From Ferrovibrio sp. (GTDB lineage: Bacteria; Pseudomonadota; Alphaproteobacteria; Ferrovibrionales; Ferrovibrionaceae): 64,000 bases of DNA. A model generated the notes under the pieces. The model was not told the DNA's origin, did not search any database, and saw only the letters and a list, made by a program, of their open reading frames with translations. Of the stretch, positions 18,574 through 27,115 are shown one piece after another. Position numbers and translations under genes: made by a program. Position 1 is the first letter of the stretch. Each line of letters begins with the position of its first letter. The stretch is taken from positions 744,001 to 808,000 of the forward strand of contig JAGOQS010000001.1 in the NCBI GenBank assembly GCA_017991315.1, in the 5' to 3' direction.

Positions 18574-20523
18574 TTAGCGCAGGCCGACCGGCGAAGGGAT
18601 ACTGGCGCCCGGGTCGCTGCCATTGCGGGCGCGCTGGTATGCCCATATGCCGATGCCAATGGCCAGGCCGGCAAAGTCGGTGATGGTCTCCGGCACGATC
18701 AGCATGATCGCACCGGCAAACAGCACCACGCGCAGCGGCCAGTTCAGCGGCCCGTTCAACCAGCCCTCGGTGGAGCAGGCGAGGAAGAACACGCCGGCCG
18801 AAGCGGTGGCGACGACATGCAGGATGGTGAGCAGATCACCCTGCGCCAGCAAGGCCGGGCTGATGAAAAACATGAACGGCACGATGAAGGTGGCAAGGCC
18901 CAGCTTCACCGCGATGATCGAGGTGCGCCACTGGTCCGCCTGGGCTATTGCCGCCGCAGCGAAGGAAGCCAGCGCCACCGGCGGCGTGATCGAGGAGATC
19001 ACCGCGTAATAGAAGATGAACATATGCGCCACCAGCGGCTCGATGCCGATGCGGATCAGGCCCGGTGCCACCACCGACGCCGCCACCGCATAAGCCGCCG
19101 TGGTCGGCATGCCCATGCCCAGGATCAGGGAAATGAACATGGCGAAGAACATCGCCAGCACCTGATTTTCACCGGCGATGCTGAGTATCAGGTGCGAGAA
19201 ACGGCCGCCGACACCGGTAAGCGCGATGACACCGACAATGATGCCAGCGCAGGCGCAGATCGCCACCAGCTGCGCCGTCTCGCGCGCCGCCAGGGCCAGG
19301 GCATCCAGCGTGGCGCGAGGCCCCATGCGGTGCTCGCGGCTGATCCAGCTTGCCACCAGGGCGGAAACCAGGCCGAGTGTGCCGGCGCGGAATTCGGAAT
19401 AACCCGCCATCAGCGCCCAGATCAGCACCACGATGGGCGCCAGCAGATAGAGCTTGCGCAGCATGGTGGTGATCGGCGTCAGTTCGCTGCGCGGCAGGCC
19501 GCGCAGACCATGCTTCACCGCATGCAGGTCGCAATGCACATAGCAGGCGATATAGAACAGCAGGCAGGGAATGACTGCCGCCAGCGCGATTTCGGTATAG
19601 GCGATGCCGGTGATTTCGGCCATTAGGAAGGCGCCGGCGCCCATCACTGGCGGGGTGATCTGGCCGCCGGTCGACGATGTGGCCTCGATAGCGCCGGCGG
19701 TGGAGCGGTCATAGCCGACACGCCGCATCATCGGGATGGTGATCATCCCGCTGGCCACCACATTGCCGACAGCACTGCCGGAAATGGTGCCGAACAGCAC
19801 GCCTGAAAGCACCGCCACCTTGGCCGGACCGCCGCGTGCCCAGCCGACCAGCGACACCGCGAGGTCGTTCATGTAGTCGCCGGCCTTGGAGGCGGTGAGG
19901 AAGGCGCCGAAGGTGATGAACAGCACGATATAGCTGGAGGATACCTGGGTGGTGACGCCGAAGATGCCCTGGTCGGAATAGATGTAGGAGAAGAAGAAGG
20001 GCAGGCTGTAGCCCTTGTGATAGAGCATGCCCGGCAGCCAGGGGCCGACGAAGCAATACAGAATGAACACGCTGGCGATGATCGGCAGCGCCAGGCCGGC
20101 GGTGCGGCGGGTCATCTCCAGGATCAGCAGGGTGCCGACGAAGCCGGCGGCGACATCGCCCGGCTCATACAGCGCACCGGCACGGAATTGCAGTTCATCG
20201 ATATTGAAGGAGACATAGCCGGCGCAGGCGATGGAAAGCAGGATGAACAGCCAGTCGAGCAAAGGGATGCGGTCCAGCGAGCGGCCAGCCTTGGCAGCGT
20301 AGAGGCCGAAGCAGATCACGCCGCCCCAGCCAACATGGATGGCGCGAAACATGATGGAGTCGATGGGGAAGGCATTCAGCACCAGCAGGTGAAACACCGT
20401 GAAGCTGACGCAGAGCCAATAAAACAGATGCCCAGGCAGGCCGGGCAGGTCGCGCTTGAAGCCGGTGAACTCATATTTGTCCGCGGCGGCGAGATCGACG
20501 CTTTCCTGCTGTGCCGTTGCCAT
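18574..20523 (-). CDS. TRAP transporter fused permease (DctQ-DctM), TAXI-associated
   Basis: The 649-residue membrane protein fuses the four-helix small subunit (about residues 25-175) to the twelve-helix DctM-type permease (about 180-630), the form that usually partners TAXI-type binding proteins. Conserved DctM stretches include GTISGSAVGNVVASG, EATSSTGGQITPPVMGAGAFLM and LGMGMPTTAAYAV. It imports an unidentified organic acid or amino acid with an ion gradient. The binding-protein gene lies 106 bases upstream, separated by a strong hairpin. The hydrolase gene follows directly. Confidence 0.92.
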   Translation of the reverse strand: MATAQQESVDLAAADKYEFTGFKRDLPGLPGHLFYWLCVSFTVFHLLVLNAFPIDSIMFRAIHVGWGGVICFGLYAAKAGRSLDRIPLLDWLFILLSIACAGYVSFNIDELQFRAGALYEPGDVAAGFVGTLLILEMTRRTAGLALPIIASVFILYCFVGPWLPGMLYHKGYSLPFFFSYIYSDQGIFGVTTQVSSSYIVLFITFGAFLTASKAGDYMNDLAVSLVGWARGGPAKVAVLSGVLFGTISGSAVGNVVASGMITIPMMRRVGYDRSTAGAIEATSSTGGQITPPVMGAGAFLMAEITGIAYTEIALAAVIPCLLFYIACYVHCDLHAVKHGLRGLPRSELTPITTMLRKLYLLAPIVVLIWALMAGYSEFRAGTLGLVSALVASWISREHRMGPRATLDALALAARETAQLVAICACAGIIVGVIALTGVGGRFSHLILSIAGENQVLAMFFAMFISLILGMGMPTTAAYAVAASVVAPGLIRIGIEPLVAHMFIFYYAVISSITPPVALASFAAAAIAQADQWRTSIIAVKLGLATFIVPFMFFISPALLAQGDLLTILHVVATASAGVFFLACSTEGWLNGPLNWPLRVVLFAGAIMLIVPETITDFAGLAIGIGIWAYQRARNGSDPGASIPSPVGLR

Positions 20524-20573
20524 GCCTTCCCCCGTGTAATTATTTGTTTACGCACGCCCTTGATATAAAAGAG

Positions 20574-20602
20574 GCCGCCATCGTGATTTGCACGATGGCG
20601 GC
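20574..20602 (-). terminator. perfect hairpin with short T-tail between TAXI binding-protein and TRAP permease genes
   Basis: A perfect 12-bp stem (20574-20585 with 20591-20602) and five-base loop sit 27 bases after the binding-protein stop. Read on the minus strand it is followed by CTCTTTTA, a short T-run. It could terminate part of the transcripts or stabilise the upstream message, giving more binding protein than permease. Confidence 0.7.
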
Positions 20603-20629
20603 GCCCTTATACTTGCAGGATTGTGGCGA

Positions 20630-21610
20630 TCAGCTCGCCGGCGGCATGGCAGCCGGATTCAGCTTGATGCCCTTTTCCTGATAGTACTTCACCGCACCCG
20701 GATGGAACGGCAGGAAGCCGTTACGCGACGCATTGGCGGCAATGGTTTCCACAGCGGCGGCATGGCCCTTGACCATGCGGTCGTTGTTTTCCAGCACCGA
20801 CTTGACGATCTTGTAGGCGACGTCATCCGGCAGGCTCTTGTGGGCGATGCCGAAATTGTACACGCCGACCGTCTTCTGGTCGCCGGGCATCGACTTGTAG
20901 GTGCTCTTCGGGATCACGCTGTCGGAAAGTTCCGGCATCGCCTTCTTGAGCATGTCGAGCTGCGCGTCGGTGAAGGAGATGAAGCGCACCGGGCGCTGAG
21001 CCTCGAGTTCCGAATAGGAGGCGATCGGCAGGCCAGCGGCGAAGGCGAAGACATCCAGCAGGCCGTCGGCAAGCTGGTTCTGCATGTCGGAAGCCTGGCC
21101 GAAGCGCCAGTTAGCCTTGATGCCGAGCGTATCGAACATCAGCGGGAAGTAGGTGCCCGGCGTGCCCGCCTTCGGCCCGGCGCCGATATTCTTGCCGGCC
21201 ATTTCGGCGACGGTCTTGATGCCGGTCTTTTCCGTGGTGACGAAGTGGAACGGCGTGTCATACATCGGGAACAGGGCGCGGATGTTGGAGAACTTCTTGC
21301 CCTTGGTCCACTCGCCGGTGCCGTTCCAGGCCTGCAGCGCGATGCCCATGGTGGTCATGCCGAGTTCGATATTGCCGCCTTCCACCAGAATGATGTTCTG
21401 GTTCGGGCCCTGGGTCTGCTGCGTCGAGACGTTGATGCCGATGGTGTCGGTGAGCAGGGTTGCCACCACACCGCCATAGATGAAGTAGGTGCCGCCGACC
21501 GAGGCCGTACCGAGCGTCAGCGACTTCGGCTGCGCCATGGCCGTACCGGCGAGGCCGATAGCGGCAGCGGCCGCAAACGCAAGGGTCTTCAAGGGCGTGA
21601 AACGCGTCAT
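20630..21610 (-). CDS. TAXI family TRAP transporter solute-binding protein
   Basis: A 326-residue periplasmic receptor with a signal peptide (residues 1-26, ending GTAMAQ). The mature start KSLTLGTASVGGTYFIYGG matches the TAXI family, whose name comes from a TAXI-like motif near this point (here TASV). The later IGAGPKAGTPGTYF and FAFAAGLPIASYSEL segments fit the same family. The ATG at 21610 has a GGAGGAAC ribosome site. The family is not well characterised; glutamate, glutamine or alpha-keto acids have been suggested as ligands for some. It is the first gene of an operon with the fused permease and hydrolase. Confidence 0.9.
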   Translation of the reverse strand: MTRFTPLKTLAFAAAAAIGLAGTAMAQPKSLTLGTASVGGTYFIYGGVVATLLTDTIGINVSTQQTQGPNQNIILVEGGNIELGMTTMGIALQAWNGTGEWTKGKKFSNIRALFPMYDTPFHFVTTEKTGIKTVAEMAGKNIGAGPKAGTPGTYFPLMFDTLGIKANWRFGQASDMQNQLADGLLDVFAFAAGLPIASYSELEAQRPVRFISFTDAQLDMLKKAMPELSDSVIPKSTYKSMPGDQKTVGVYNFGIAHKSLPDDVAYKIVKSVLENNDRMVKGHAAAVETIAANASRNGFLPFHPGAVKYYQEKGIKLNPAAMPPAS

Positions 21611-21726
21611 CTAGTGTTCCTCCGGTTTATTATTATCGGTCTTGGGCGCCGCGTAGCGCCCTGCCGCCGACAACCTTAACCACTGCGCTGCCCCAGGCCA
21701 ACCCTAAAATCCCCCAGAGGTTGGGT

Positions 21727-21792
21727 GCCTGGGGTTTGGTGCCTGGACAATGCGCCTGGGCAGTACGCCTGGGCAGGCTGCCCTGGCAAACC
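21727..21792. repeat. array of five degenerate 13-14 bp repeats (GCCTGG core)
   Basis: Units starting at 21727, 21741, 21754, 21767 and 21780 begin with GCCTGG (the last is GCCCTGG) at spacings of 14, 13, 13 and 13 bases. A reverse copy, CCAGGCAC, follows at 21791. The array lies directly before the VWA gene and upstream of the divergent TAXI gene. Confidence 0.6.
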
Positions 21793-21819
21793 AGGCACAT
21801 GGCCTCTATATCTGTTGGC

Positions 21820-22557
21820 ATGACGGATGCGCCGAGTGGCAAGCCAGGACAATCGCTGCCCGCCGCTGCCAATGCGAAGGCGGTGGAGGCATTTCTGCGC
21901 CAGGCGGCGCTGGCGCCGCGCCCGGTGCCGCAGACCGGCCGTGGCCGGCTGATTTTCGCCATGGATGCCACCGCCAGCCGTGGCGGTACCTGGGCCGAGG
22001 CGCAGAAGATTCAGGCCGAGATGTTCAAGGCCGTGGCGGGCCTCGGCGGCCTCGATATCCAGCTCGTCTTCTTCCGTGGCATGGGCGAATGCCGGGCCTC
22101 GCCCTGGGTGTCGGATGCACCGGCGATGCTGCGGCTGATGCGCCAGGTGGAATGCGTCGGCGGCCATACCCAGATCGAGCGCGTGTTGCGCCACACCGCG
22201 GCCGAAGCGCGCGAGGCGGTGGCGAATGGCGCCCGCGTCAATGCGCTGGTCTATGTCGGCGATTGCCTGGAAGAGAGCCCCGACGAAGTGGCAGCAAAGG
22301 CCGGCGAACTCGGTTTGCTCGGCGTGCCGATCTTCGCCTTCCAGGAAGGCGAGGAACCGGTTGCGCGGGCCTGCTTCAAGGATATGGCTCGGCTGACGCG
22401 CGGCGCTTTCGGTGCTTTCGATGCGGCTTCGGCTGCCACGCTGCTGCAACTGCTCACCGCCGTCGCGGTCTATGCTGCCGGCGGCTATAAGGCGCTGAGC
22501 CAGTATTCCGCCAATGCCGGTGCCGAAGTGCGCCGTCTCACCAGCCAGCTCGGCTAG
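21820..22557 (+). CDS. VWA-domain protein paired with a DnaJ membrane protein
   Basis: This roughly 245-residue soluble protein contains a von Willebrand factor A domain. FAMDATASR supplies a MIDAS-like motif (DATAS where DxSxS is usual) and VYVGDCLEES offers the later aspartate. The core spans most of the protein; the N-terminal 35 residues are low complexity. The start is uncertain: ATG 21820 and ATG 21799 are both possible and neither has a strong ribosome site, while a longer frame to 21721 would translate through the repeat array and is unlikely. The DnaJ-domain gene begins 3 bases after the stop, implying a shared role, perhaps in protein complex handling at the membrane. Confidence 0.75.
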   Translation: MTDAPSGKPGQSLPAAANAKAVEAFLRQAALAPRPVPQTGRGRLIFAMDATASRGGTWAEAQKIQAEMFKAVAGLGGLDIQLVFFRGMGECRASPWVSDAPAMLRLMRQVECVGGHTQIERVLRHTAAEAREAVANGARVNALVYVGDCLEESPDEVAAKAGELGLLGVPIFAFQEGEEPVARACFKDMARLTRGAFGAFDAASAATLLQLLTAVAVYAAGGYKALSQYSANAGAEVRRLTSQLG

Positions 22558-22560
22558 CCT

Positions 22561-23331
22561 ATGGCCCTGGTCCTCGGCATCGGGCTCGCCGCCCTGGCGC
22601 TGTTCCTGTTCGGCGGCAGGCTGTTCCTGCAGGCTGACCCCAAAGCGCTGGCCAAGGGCATCCGCATCGGGCTCGGCATCGTGTTGGGCGGCCTGGCCGG
22701 CTTCCTGTTCCTGCGCGGCCGCATCGATATGGGCAGCCTGCTGGCGCTGGCTGCGGCGGCGATGTTTGGCAAGGGCCGGCTGGCCGGGCTGTTTGGCGGC
22801 TGGTTCGGCGGCCCCGGCGCCAGTTCCTGGAACCGCGCCCGCACCGGCCATGAGGCCACGAATGGCAGGGCTGGCGGCAGCACGGCCGAGGCCGCGCCGC
22901 AATCCGCCGTCGAGACCGCCTGGCTGCGCATGCGGCTTGACCATGCCAGCGGCACCATGACCGGCGAGATACTGCAAGGCCCGCTGGCCGGGCGGCGGCT
23001 GGATGATCTGGACCCGCCGGGCCTGTTCGCCCTGCATGCCGCCCTGGGGGCCGAGGACCCGAACGGCATTGCGCTGCTGGAGGCTTATATGGAGCGCCGG
23101 CTGGGGCCTGACTGGCGCGATCAGGCGGGCGAGGGCGCTGCAGCGACAGGCGATCCCGGCAGCATGAGCCGCGAGCAGGCTTATGCCGTATTGGGGTTGC
23201 AGCCAGGGGCGACCGAGGGGGAAATCCGTGCCGCGCATCGCCGCCTGATGCGGACGGCCCATCCCGACCATGGTGGCTCCACCTATCTTGCCGCCCAGAT
23301 CAACCGGGCCAAGGATGTGCTGCTCGGCTGA
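22561..23331 (+). CDS. membrane-anchored DnaJ-domain protein (Tim14/Pam18-like layout)
   Basis: The 256-residue protein has an N-terminal membrane segment (residues 3-22), two further hydrophobic stretches near 38-53 and 58-72, a middle part of unknown nature and a C-terminal J domain (about 199-256) with the essential HPD in MRTAHPDHGG. J domain at the C-terminus behind a membrane anchor is the layout of mitochondrial Tim14/Pam18 and of a related alphaproteobacterial group. It would recruit and stimulate DnaK near the inner membrane. It is almost fused to the upstream VWA gene (3-base gap). Client proteins are unknown. Confidence 0.83.
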   Translation: MALVLGIGLAALALFLFGGRLFLQADPKALAKGIRIGLGIVLGGLAGFLFLRGRIDMGSLLALAAAAMFGKGRLAGLFGGWFGGPGASSWNRARTGHEATNGRAGGSTAEAAPQSAVETAWLRMRLDHASGTMTGEILQGPLAGRRLDDLDPPGLFALHAALGAEDPNGIALLEAYMERRLGPDWRDQAGEGAAATGDPGSMSREQAYAVLGLQPGATEGEIRAAHRRLMRTAHPDHGGSTYLAAQINRAKDVLLG

Positions 23332-23427
23332 CGCCGCAATTGGTTGAAATTGTGAGGCGGCGGAGAACGCGCAAGTATGGTAAATTTCTGGTTATCCGAT
23401 TCGCCGGGGGACCGAGAGAGCGTATCC

Positions 23428-23919
23428 ATGAAAACTCGAGTCATTGGCCTTGCGGCAATTCTAGTGACCTGTGTTGCAGTCACCGGTTGTGCCAACAATC
23501 AGCTTACCAGCAGCGGCGGCGGCGCGCGCGCCGACAACGCCTCGCGTGCGGCACCGCCACAGATCGCCGGCATTGCCCTGCCGGATGGCTACAATCTCGA
23601 TACCAACCGCACAATCATCCTCGGCGAGGGCGACCGCTGGATCGGCCGCCTGTCCTACGCGATCAATTCCAGCTCCGACGACATGTTCGATTTCATGCGC
23701 CGCGAGATGCTGAATTACGGCTGGACCGAAGTCGCCGTGGTGCGCTCCGAGATCAGCCAGCTTACCTATCTTTCGGCCGCCGGCGACCGCGTTGCCTCGA
23801 TCCTGATCAGCAAGCAGTCGCTCTATGGCTCCAAGGTCGACATGACCGTGTCGCCCGCCGCTGGTGCTGCTTCCGGCGCCGGCATCGCACCGCCGCGCAG
23901 CACAGGCAACCGCCGCTGA
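23428..23919 (+). CDS. lipoprotein of unknown function
   Basis: A 163-residue protein with a lipoprotein signal peptide; the lipobox VTGC puts the acylated cysteine at residue 21. The mature part begins with a Ser/Gly/Ala-rich stretch and then a folded domain of about 95 residues (GYNLDTNRTIILGEGDRW to VASILISKQ) that I cannot assign with confidence; alternating hydrophobic strands suggest an alpha/beta fold. ATG 23428 is the start that produces the signal peptide. It stands alone with about 95 bases on either side, and the end of the gene is partly repeated just downstream (23937). Confidence 0.72.
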   Translation: MKTRVIGLAAILVTCVAVTGCANNQLTSSGGGARADNASRAAPPQIAGIALPDGYNLDTNRTIILGEGDRWIGRLSYAINSSSDDMFDFMRREMLNYGWTEVAVVRSEISQLTYLSAAGDRVASILISKQSLYGSKVDMTVSPAAGAASGAGIAPPRSTGNRR

Positions 23920-23968
23920 TTGGCGTCGCTAACGGGCGCCGCTGATTTGGCGCCGCGCATAGCGGCGC
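23911..23968. repeat. short direct repeat and GC-rich hairpin after the lipoprotein gene
   Basis: The last codons of the lipoprotein gene (23911-23925) recur almost exactly at 23937-23952. The second copy runs into a 7-bp stem (23950-23956 with 23962-23968). This may be a weak terminator for the lipoprotein gene; the T-run after it is only two bases. Confidence 0.4.
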
Positions 23969-24002
23969 TTGCATCGCGGGCAGGGGCGCGGTAGTCAGCC
24001 GC

Positions 24003-24929
24003 ATGCTTACCGGCTATCTCGCCGCAGAGGGCTTCGAGCCCGAACTGCGCACAGAATTGCAGGATCGGCGCATCGTCGCCGAGCATGGTCGCCTGCTGCT
24101 GGCGGAAGGCGAGCCTGTGGCAGCCGCCTGGGCGGCGAATATCTGGCACCAGCCGCAGGAATTTCCCATTGCCTCGATCGGCGAGGCGGCGGGTATCCTG
24201 AAAGGCATGCAGCGCAACTGGGCCGCCTATGCGCCGCTGCATCACCGCCGCGCCAAGCTGATCCAGGAAAAATTGCCGCATGTTTCGGCCAAGCCGCTGC
24301 GCTTCGGCGACTTGCCGCCGAAAGCCCCGATGGGCAGTTTCACCTTGCTGGCACCGGACCGCATGCTGGCATCCGGGCAATGCTCAAGCCCGCTGCCGCA
24401 TGGCGACTGGGCGTTCCAGGAGGACCGCGAGGGACCGCCGAGCCGCGCTTACTTGAAGCTTTGGGAAGCGCTGACCCGCTTTGCCCTGCTGCATGGCGAG
24501 ATGCCGAAGCCGGGCGAGGCGACCATTGATCTCGGCGCCTGCCCGGGCGGCTGGACCTGGGTGCTGGCCGGCCTCGGTGCCCGCGTCGATGCCATCGACA
24601 AGGCGCCGCTGGCGCCGAATGTCGCCGCCATGCCGGGGGTCACCTGGCGCCAGGGCAGCGCCTTCGCGCTCGATCCGCGCCAGGAGCCAGCGGTCGACTG
24701 GCTCTGTTCCGACGTGATCTGCTACCCGGCCCGGCTGCTGGCCCTGGTACAGCGCTGGATCGCAGCCGACAAAGCCCTGCGGATGATCTGCACGCTGAAG
24801 TTCCAGGGCGAGACTGACCACGCCACGGCAGCAGCTTTCGCGGCCATTCCCGGCGGCACTTTGCTGCACCTGCACCACAACAAGCATGAGCTGACATGGT
24901 TGTGGCGCAAGCCGGGCTTGAAAGCCTAA
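24003..24929 (+). CDS. RlmM/FtsJ-like 2'-O-ribose methyltransferase
   Basis: A 308-residue SAM-dependent methyltransferase with the RrmJ/FtsJ-type fold. SAM loop: IDLGACPGGWTWVLAG (about 175-190). The four residues of the 2'-O-methylation site are present in order: Lys152 (YLKLWEA), Asp237 (CSDVIC), Lys266 (CTLKFQG) and Glu296 (HELTWL). This K-D-K-E set and an N-terminal domain with no zinc motif fit RlmM, which methylates C2498 of 23S rRNA, but the protein is shorter than the gammaproteobacterial enzyme, so the RNA target is inferred. No ribosome site is obvious before ATG 24003. Confidence 0.8.
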   Translation: MLTGYLAAEGFEPELRTELQDRRIVAEHGRLLLAEGEPVAAAWAANIWHQPQEFPIASIGEAAGILKGMQRNWAAYAPLHHRRAKLIQEKLPHVSAKPLRFGDLPPKAPMGSFTLLAPDRMLASGQCSSPLPHGDWAFQEDREGPPSRAYLKLWEALTRFALLHGEMPKPGEATIDLGACPGGWTWVLAGLGARVDAIDKAPLAPNVAAMPGVTWRQGSAFALDPRQEPAVDWLCSDVICYPARLLALVQRWIAADKALRMICTLKFQGETDHATAAAFAAIPGGTLLHLHHNKHELTWLWRKPGLKA

Positions 24930-25026
24930 CCCAACCGTCACGGATCAGTGCTGGTAGAATCAGGCTCGCCCCGCCTATACTTGCGGCAACGAGAACGCGA
25001 ATAGTCTCACCTTCAGGAGGGGCAGC

Positions 25027-26445
25027 ATGTGGTGGGTGCTGGGTGGGATCGTCGCCATTGCTGGCGGCACCTTTGTTTATTTCTACGTCTATGACCGTTG
25101 GGTGCAGCGCGATCATGCGATCCGCCGCAACTTCCCGATCTATGGCCGTTTCCGCTACATCATGGAGAACCTGGGCGAATACTTCCGCCAATACTGGTTC
25201 ACCGCCGATTGGGAAGAGCGCCCGTTCAACCGCCTGACCCGCGCCTGGGTCTACCGTTCGGCCAAGGCGGTATCGAATTATGTTGCCTTCGGCTCCGAGG
25301 TGGATGCGCAGCAGCCCGGCCATATCTACTTCCTGCATTCCGCCTTTCCGGTGAATGACGACGAGGCGGAACCCTATACCGGCAAGTGGATCGGCAAGGG
25401 TGTGGTGGCAAACCCGTTCAAGCCGAACAGCTTCTTCAATATCTCCGGCATGTCCTACGGTGCGCTGTCTTCCGCCGCCGTCACCGCGCTGTCGGAAGGC
25501 GCGGCGCTGGCCGGCATCTGGCTCGATACCGGCGAGGGTGGCCTGTCGCCTTATCACCTCAAGGGCAATTGCGACGTGGTGTTCCAGATCGGCACGGCGA
25601 AGTATGGCGTGCGCGACAAGGATGGCCATCTCGATGAGACCAAGCTTGCCGCCATCGCGGCACTGCCGCAGGTCAAGATGTTCTGCGTCAAGCTCAGCCA
25701 GGGCGCCAAGCCTGGCCGTGGCGGCATCCTGCCGGCGGCGAAGGTGAATGAGGAGATTGCCGGCATCCGCCTGATCGAGCCACACAAGGCGTCGATCTCG
25801 CCAAGCCGGCATCCCGAGATCACCGATGTGCGCAGCCTGGTGAATTTCATCGGCCGGGTGCGCGATGTCACCAACAAGCCGGTTGGCATCAAGATGGCAC
25901 TGGGCGACGACAGCTTCATCGACGCCCTGTTCGAGTATCTGCGCGAGCGGCCGATGGAGGCACCGGATTTCATCCAGCTTGATGGCGGCGAGGGCGGCAC
26001 TGGTGCGGCGCCGGCGCCGCTGGCCGATTATGTCGGGCAATCCATCGTGCAGGCTCTGCCGTTGCTGGCGGAGAAGCGGCGGCAATATGGCCTGCGCAAC
26101 CGCATTCGCATCATCGCTTCGGGCAAGCTGCTGACGCCGGACAAGGTTGCCTGGGCGCTGTGCCAGGGCGCCGATTTCGTCGTCTCGGCGCGCGGCTACA
26201 TGTTTGCGCTCGGCTGCATCCAGGCAATGAAGTGCAATACCGGCCATTGCCCGACCGGCGTGACCTCGAACGAACCGCGCTTCATGCGCGGCCTTGATCC
26301 GGCACGCAAGGCGGTGCGCGTGGCGAACTACGCCAAGGCGGTGCAGCATGACGTGGAAGCCATCGCCCATGCCTGCGGCTGCAAGAGCCCGCGCGATTTG
26401 AAGGCGCATCACGTGCGGGTGCAGGGTGAGACGCTGAAACTCTAG
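25027..26445 (+). CDS. membrane-anchored FMN-binding glutamate synthase-like protein
   Basis: The 472-residue protein has one N-terminal membrane helix (residues 2-22) and then the FMN/alpha-barrel domain of the glutamate synthase large subunit. Family features: ISGMSYGALSSAAVTALSEGA, LDGGEGGTGAAPAPLADYVG (FMN and substrate), and CIQAMKCNTGHCPTG, a Cys-x5-Cys-x4-Cys set that binds the 3Fe-4S cluster in GltS. The glutaminase domain and NADPH-binding partner are missing, so it cannot make glutamate alone in the normal way. Similar stand-alone proteins are widespread and have no settled function. ATG 25027 follows AGGAGG. Confidence 0.85.
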   Translation: MWWVLGGIVAIAGGTFVYFYVYDRWVQRDHAIRRNFPIYGRFRYIMENLGEYFRQYWFTADWEERPFNRLTRAWVYRSAKAVSNYVAFGSEVDAQQPGHIYFLHSAFPVNDDEAEPYTGKWIGKGVVANPFKPNSFFNISGMSYGALSSAAVTALSEGAALAGIWLDTGEGGLSPYHLKGNCDVVFQIGTAKYGVRDKDGHLDETKLAAIAALPQVKMFCVKLSQGAKPGRGGILPAAKVNEEIAGIRLIEPHKASISPSRHPEITDVRSLVNFIGRVRDVTNKPVGIKMALGDDSFIDALFEYLRERPMEAPDFIQLDGGEGGTGAAPAPLADYVGQSIVQALPLLAEKRRQYGLRNRIRIIASGKLLTPDKVAWALCQGADFVVSARGYMFALGCIQAMKCNTGHCPTGVTSNEPRFMRGLDPARKAVRVANYAKAVQHDVEAIAHACGCKSPRDLKAHHVRVQGETLKL

Positions 26446-26455
26446 CCCTTGAGGC

Positions 26456-27109
26456 TCAGACCAGCGTGGTGGCCGTCAGCCGCTCGAAGCAGCCGGCATC
26501 GTCGTGCTTCACGCTGTTGACCCGGTCGCTGACACGGTAGCGCGCCATCGGCTCGTCTGGAAACGCGCGCAGCAGGCCGGTGGCCGGCGGACCCGGTGTC
26601 AGCCAGCTTGCGTAATCCTCCGGCGCCACGATCACCGGCATGCGCTCATGCAGCGGCGCCAGATAGTGGTTGGCGGCGCAGGTGAGGATGGTGAAGCGCT
26701 GGAAGGGCTGGCCCGTCTTGTCGGCAGCGTCTTCCCACAGCCCGGCGAACGCAAACGGCGTGCCGCCTTTCATGCCGATGCGCCAGGGCTGCTTGCGTTT
26801 CTCGTCAAGTTGCTGCCATTCGTAGAAACTATCCGCCGGCACCAGGCAGCGACGCAAGTTGAGTGCATCGCGGAATGTCGGTTTGGTCGCCGCGGTCTCG
26901 GCGCGTGCATTGATCAGCGGCGCCCCGTTCGGCCCCTCGAAACCCCAGCGCATGCTGGTGAGGTGACGGCTGGCTTCGTCCTGCGTCACCACCCAGGCCT
27001 GCTGCGTCGGTGCGATATTCCAGCGCGGCGCCACATTCGGGCGTTCAGCCGGATCGAACATCTGCCCCAGCACTTCCATGGTCACGGTCAAGGCGAAGCG
27101 GCCACACAT
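26456..27109 (-). CDS. HMCES/YedK family abasic-site DNA-protein crosslinking protein (SRAP domain)
   Basis: A 217-residue SRAP-domain protein. Cys2 right after the initiator methionine (MCGRFALT) becomes the thiazolidine-forming nucleophile at abasic sites; the other conserved residues are in INARAETAATKPTF (Asn), DSFYEWQ (Glu) and HERMPVIV (His). The protein shields abasic sites in single-stranded DNA. I saw no LexA box of the lexA type upstream, so SOS control is not supported here. It sits six bases after the amino-acid-type binding protein gene on the same strand, a spacing that suggests cotranscription without an obvious functional link. Confidence 0.92.
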   Translation of the reverse strand: MCGRFALTVTMEVLGQMFDPAERPNVAPRWNIAPTQQAWVVTQDEASRHLTSMRWGFEGPNGAPLINARAETAATKPTFRDALNLRRCLVPADSFYEWQQLDEKRKQPWRIGMKGGTPFAFAGLWEDAADKTGQPFQRFTILTCAANHYLAPLHERMPVIVAPEDYASWLTPGPPATGLLRAFPDEPMARYRVSDRVNSVKHDDAGCFERLTATTLV

Positions 27110-27115
27110 AGCCGG

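Noticed and set aside
21721-21819. N-terminal extension of the VWA protein
   Set aside because: It would be a translation of the repeat array, with no ribosome site and no conserved residues.
21676-23271. Minus-strand open frame of 531 codons over the VWA and DnaJ genes
   Set aside because: Rich in Gln, Arg and His with no domain, while both plus-strand genes carry family motifs.
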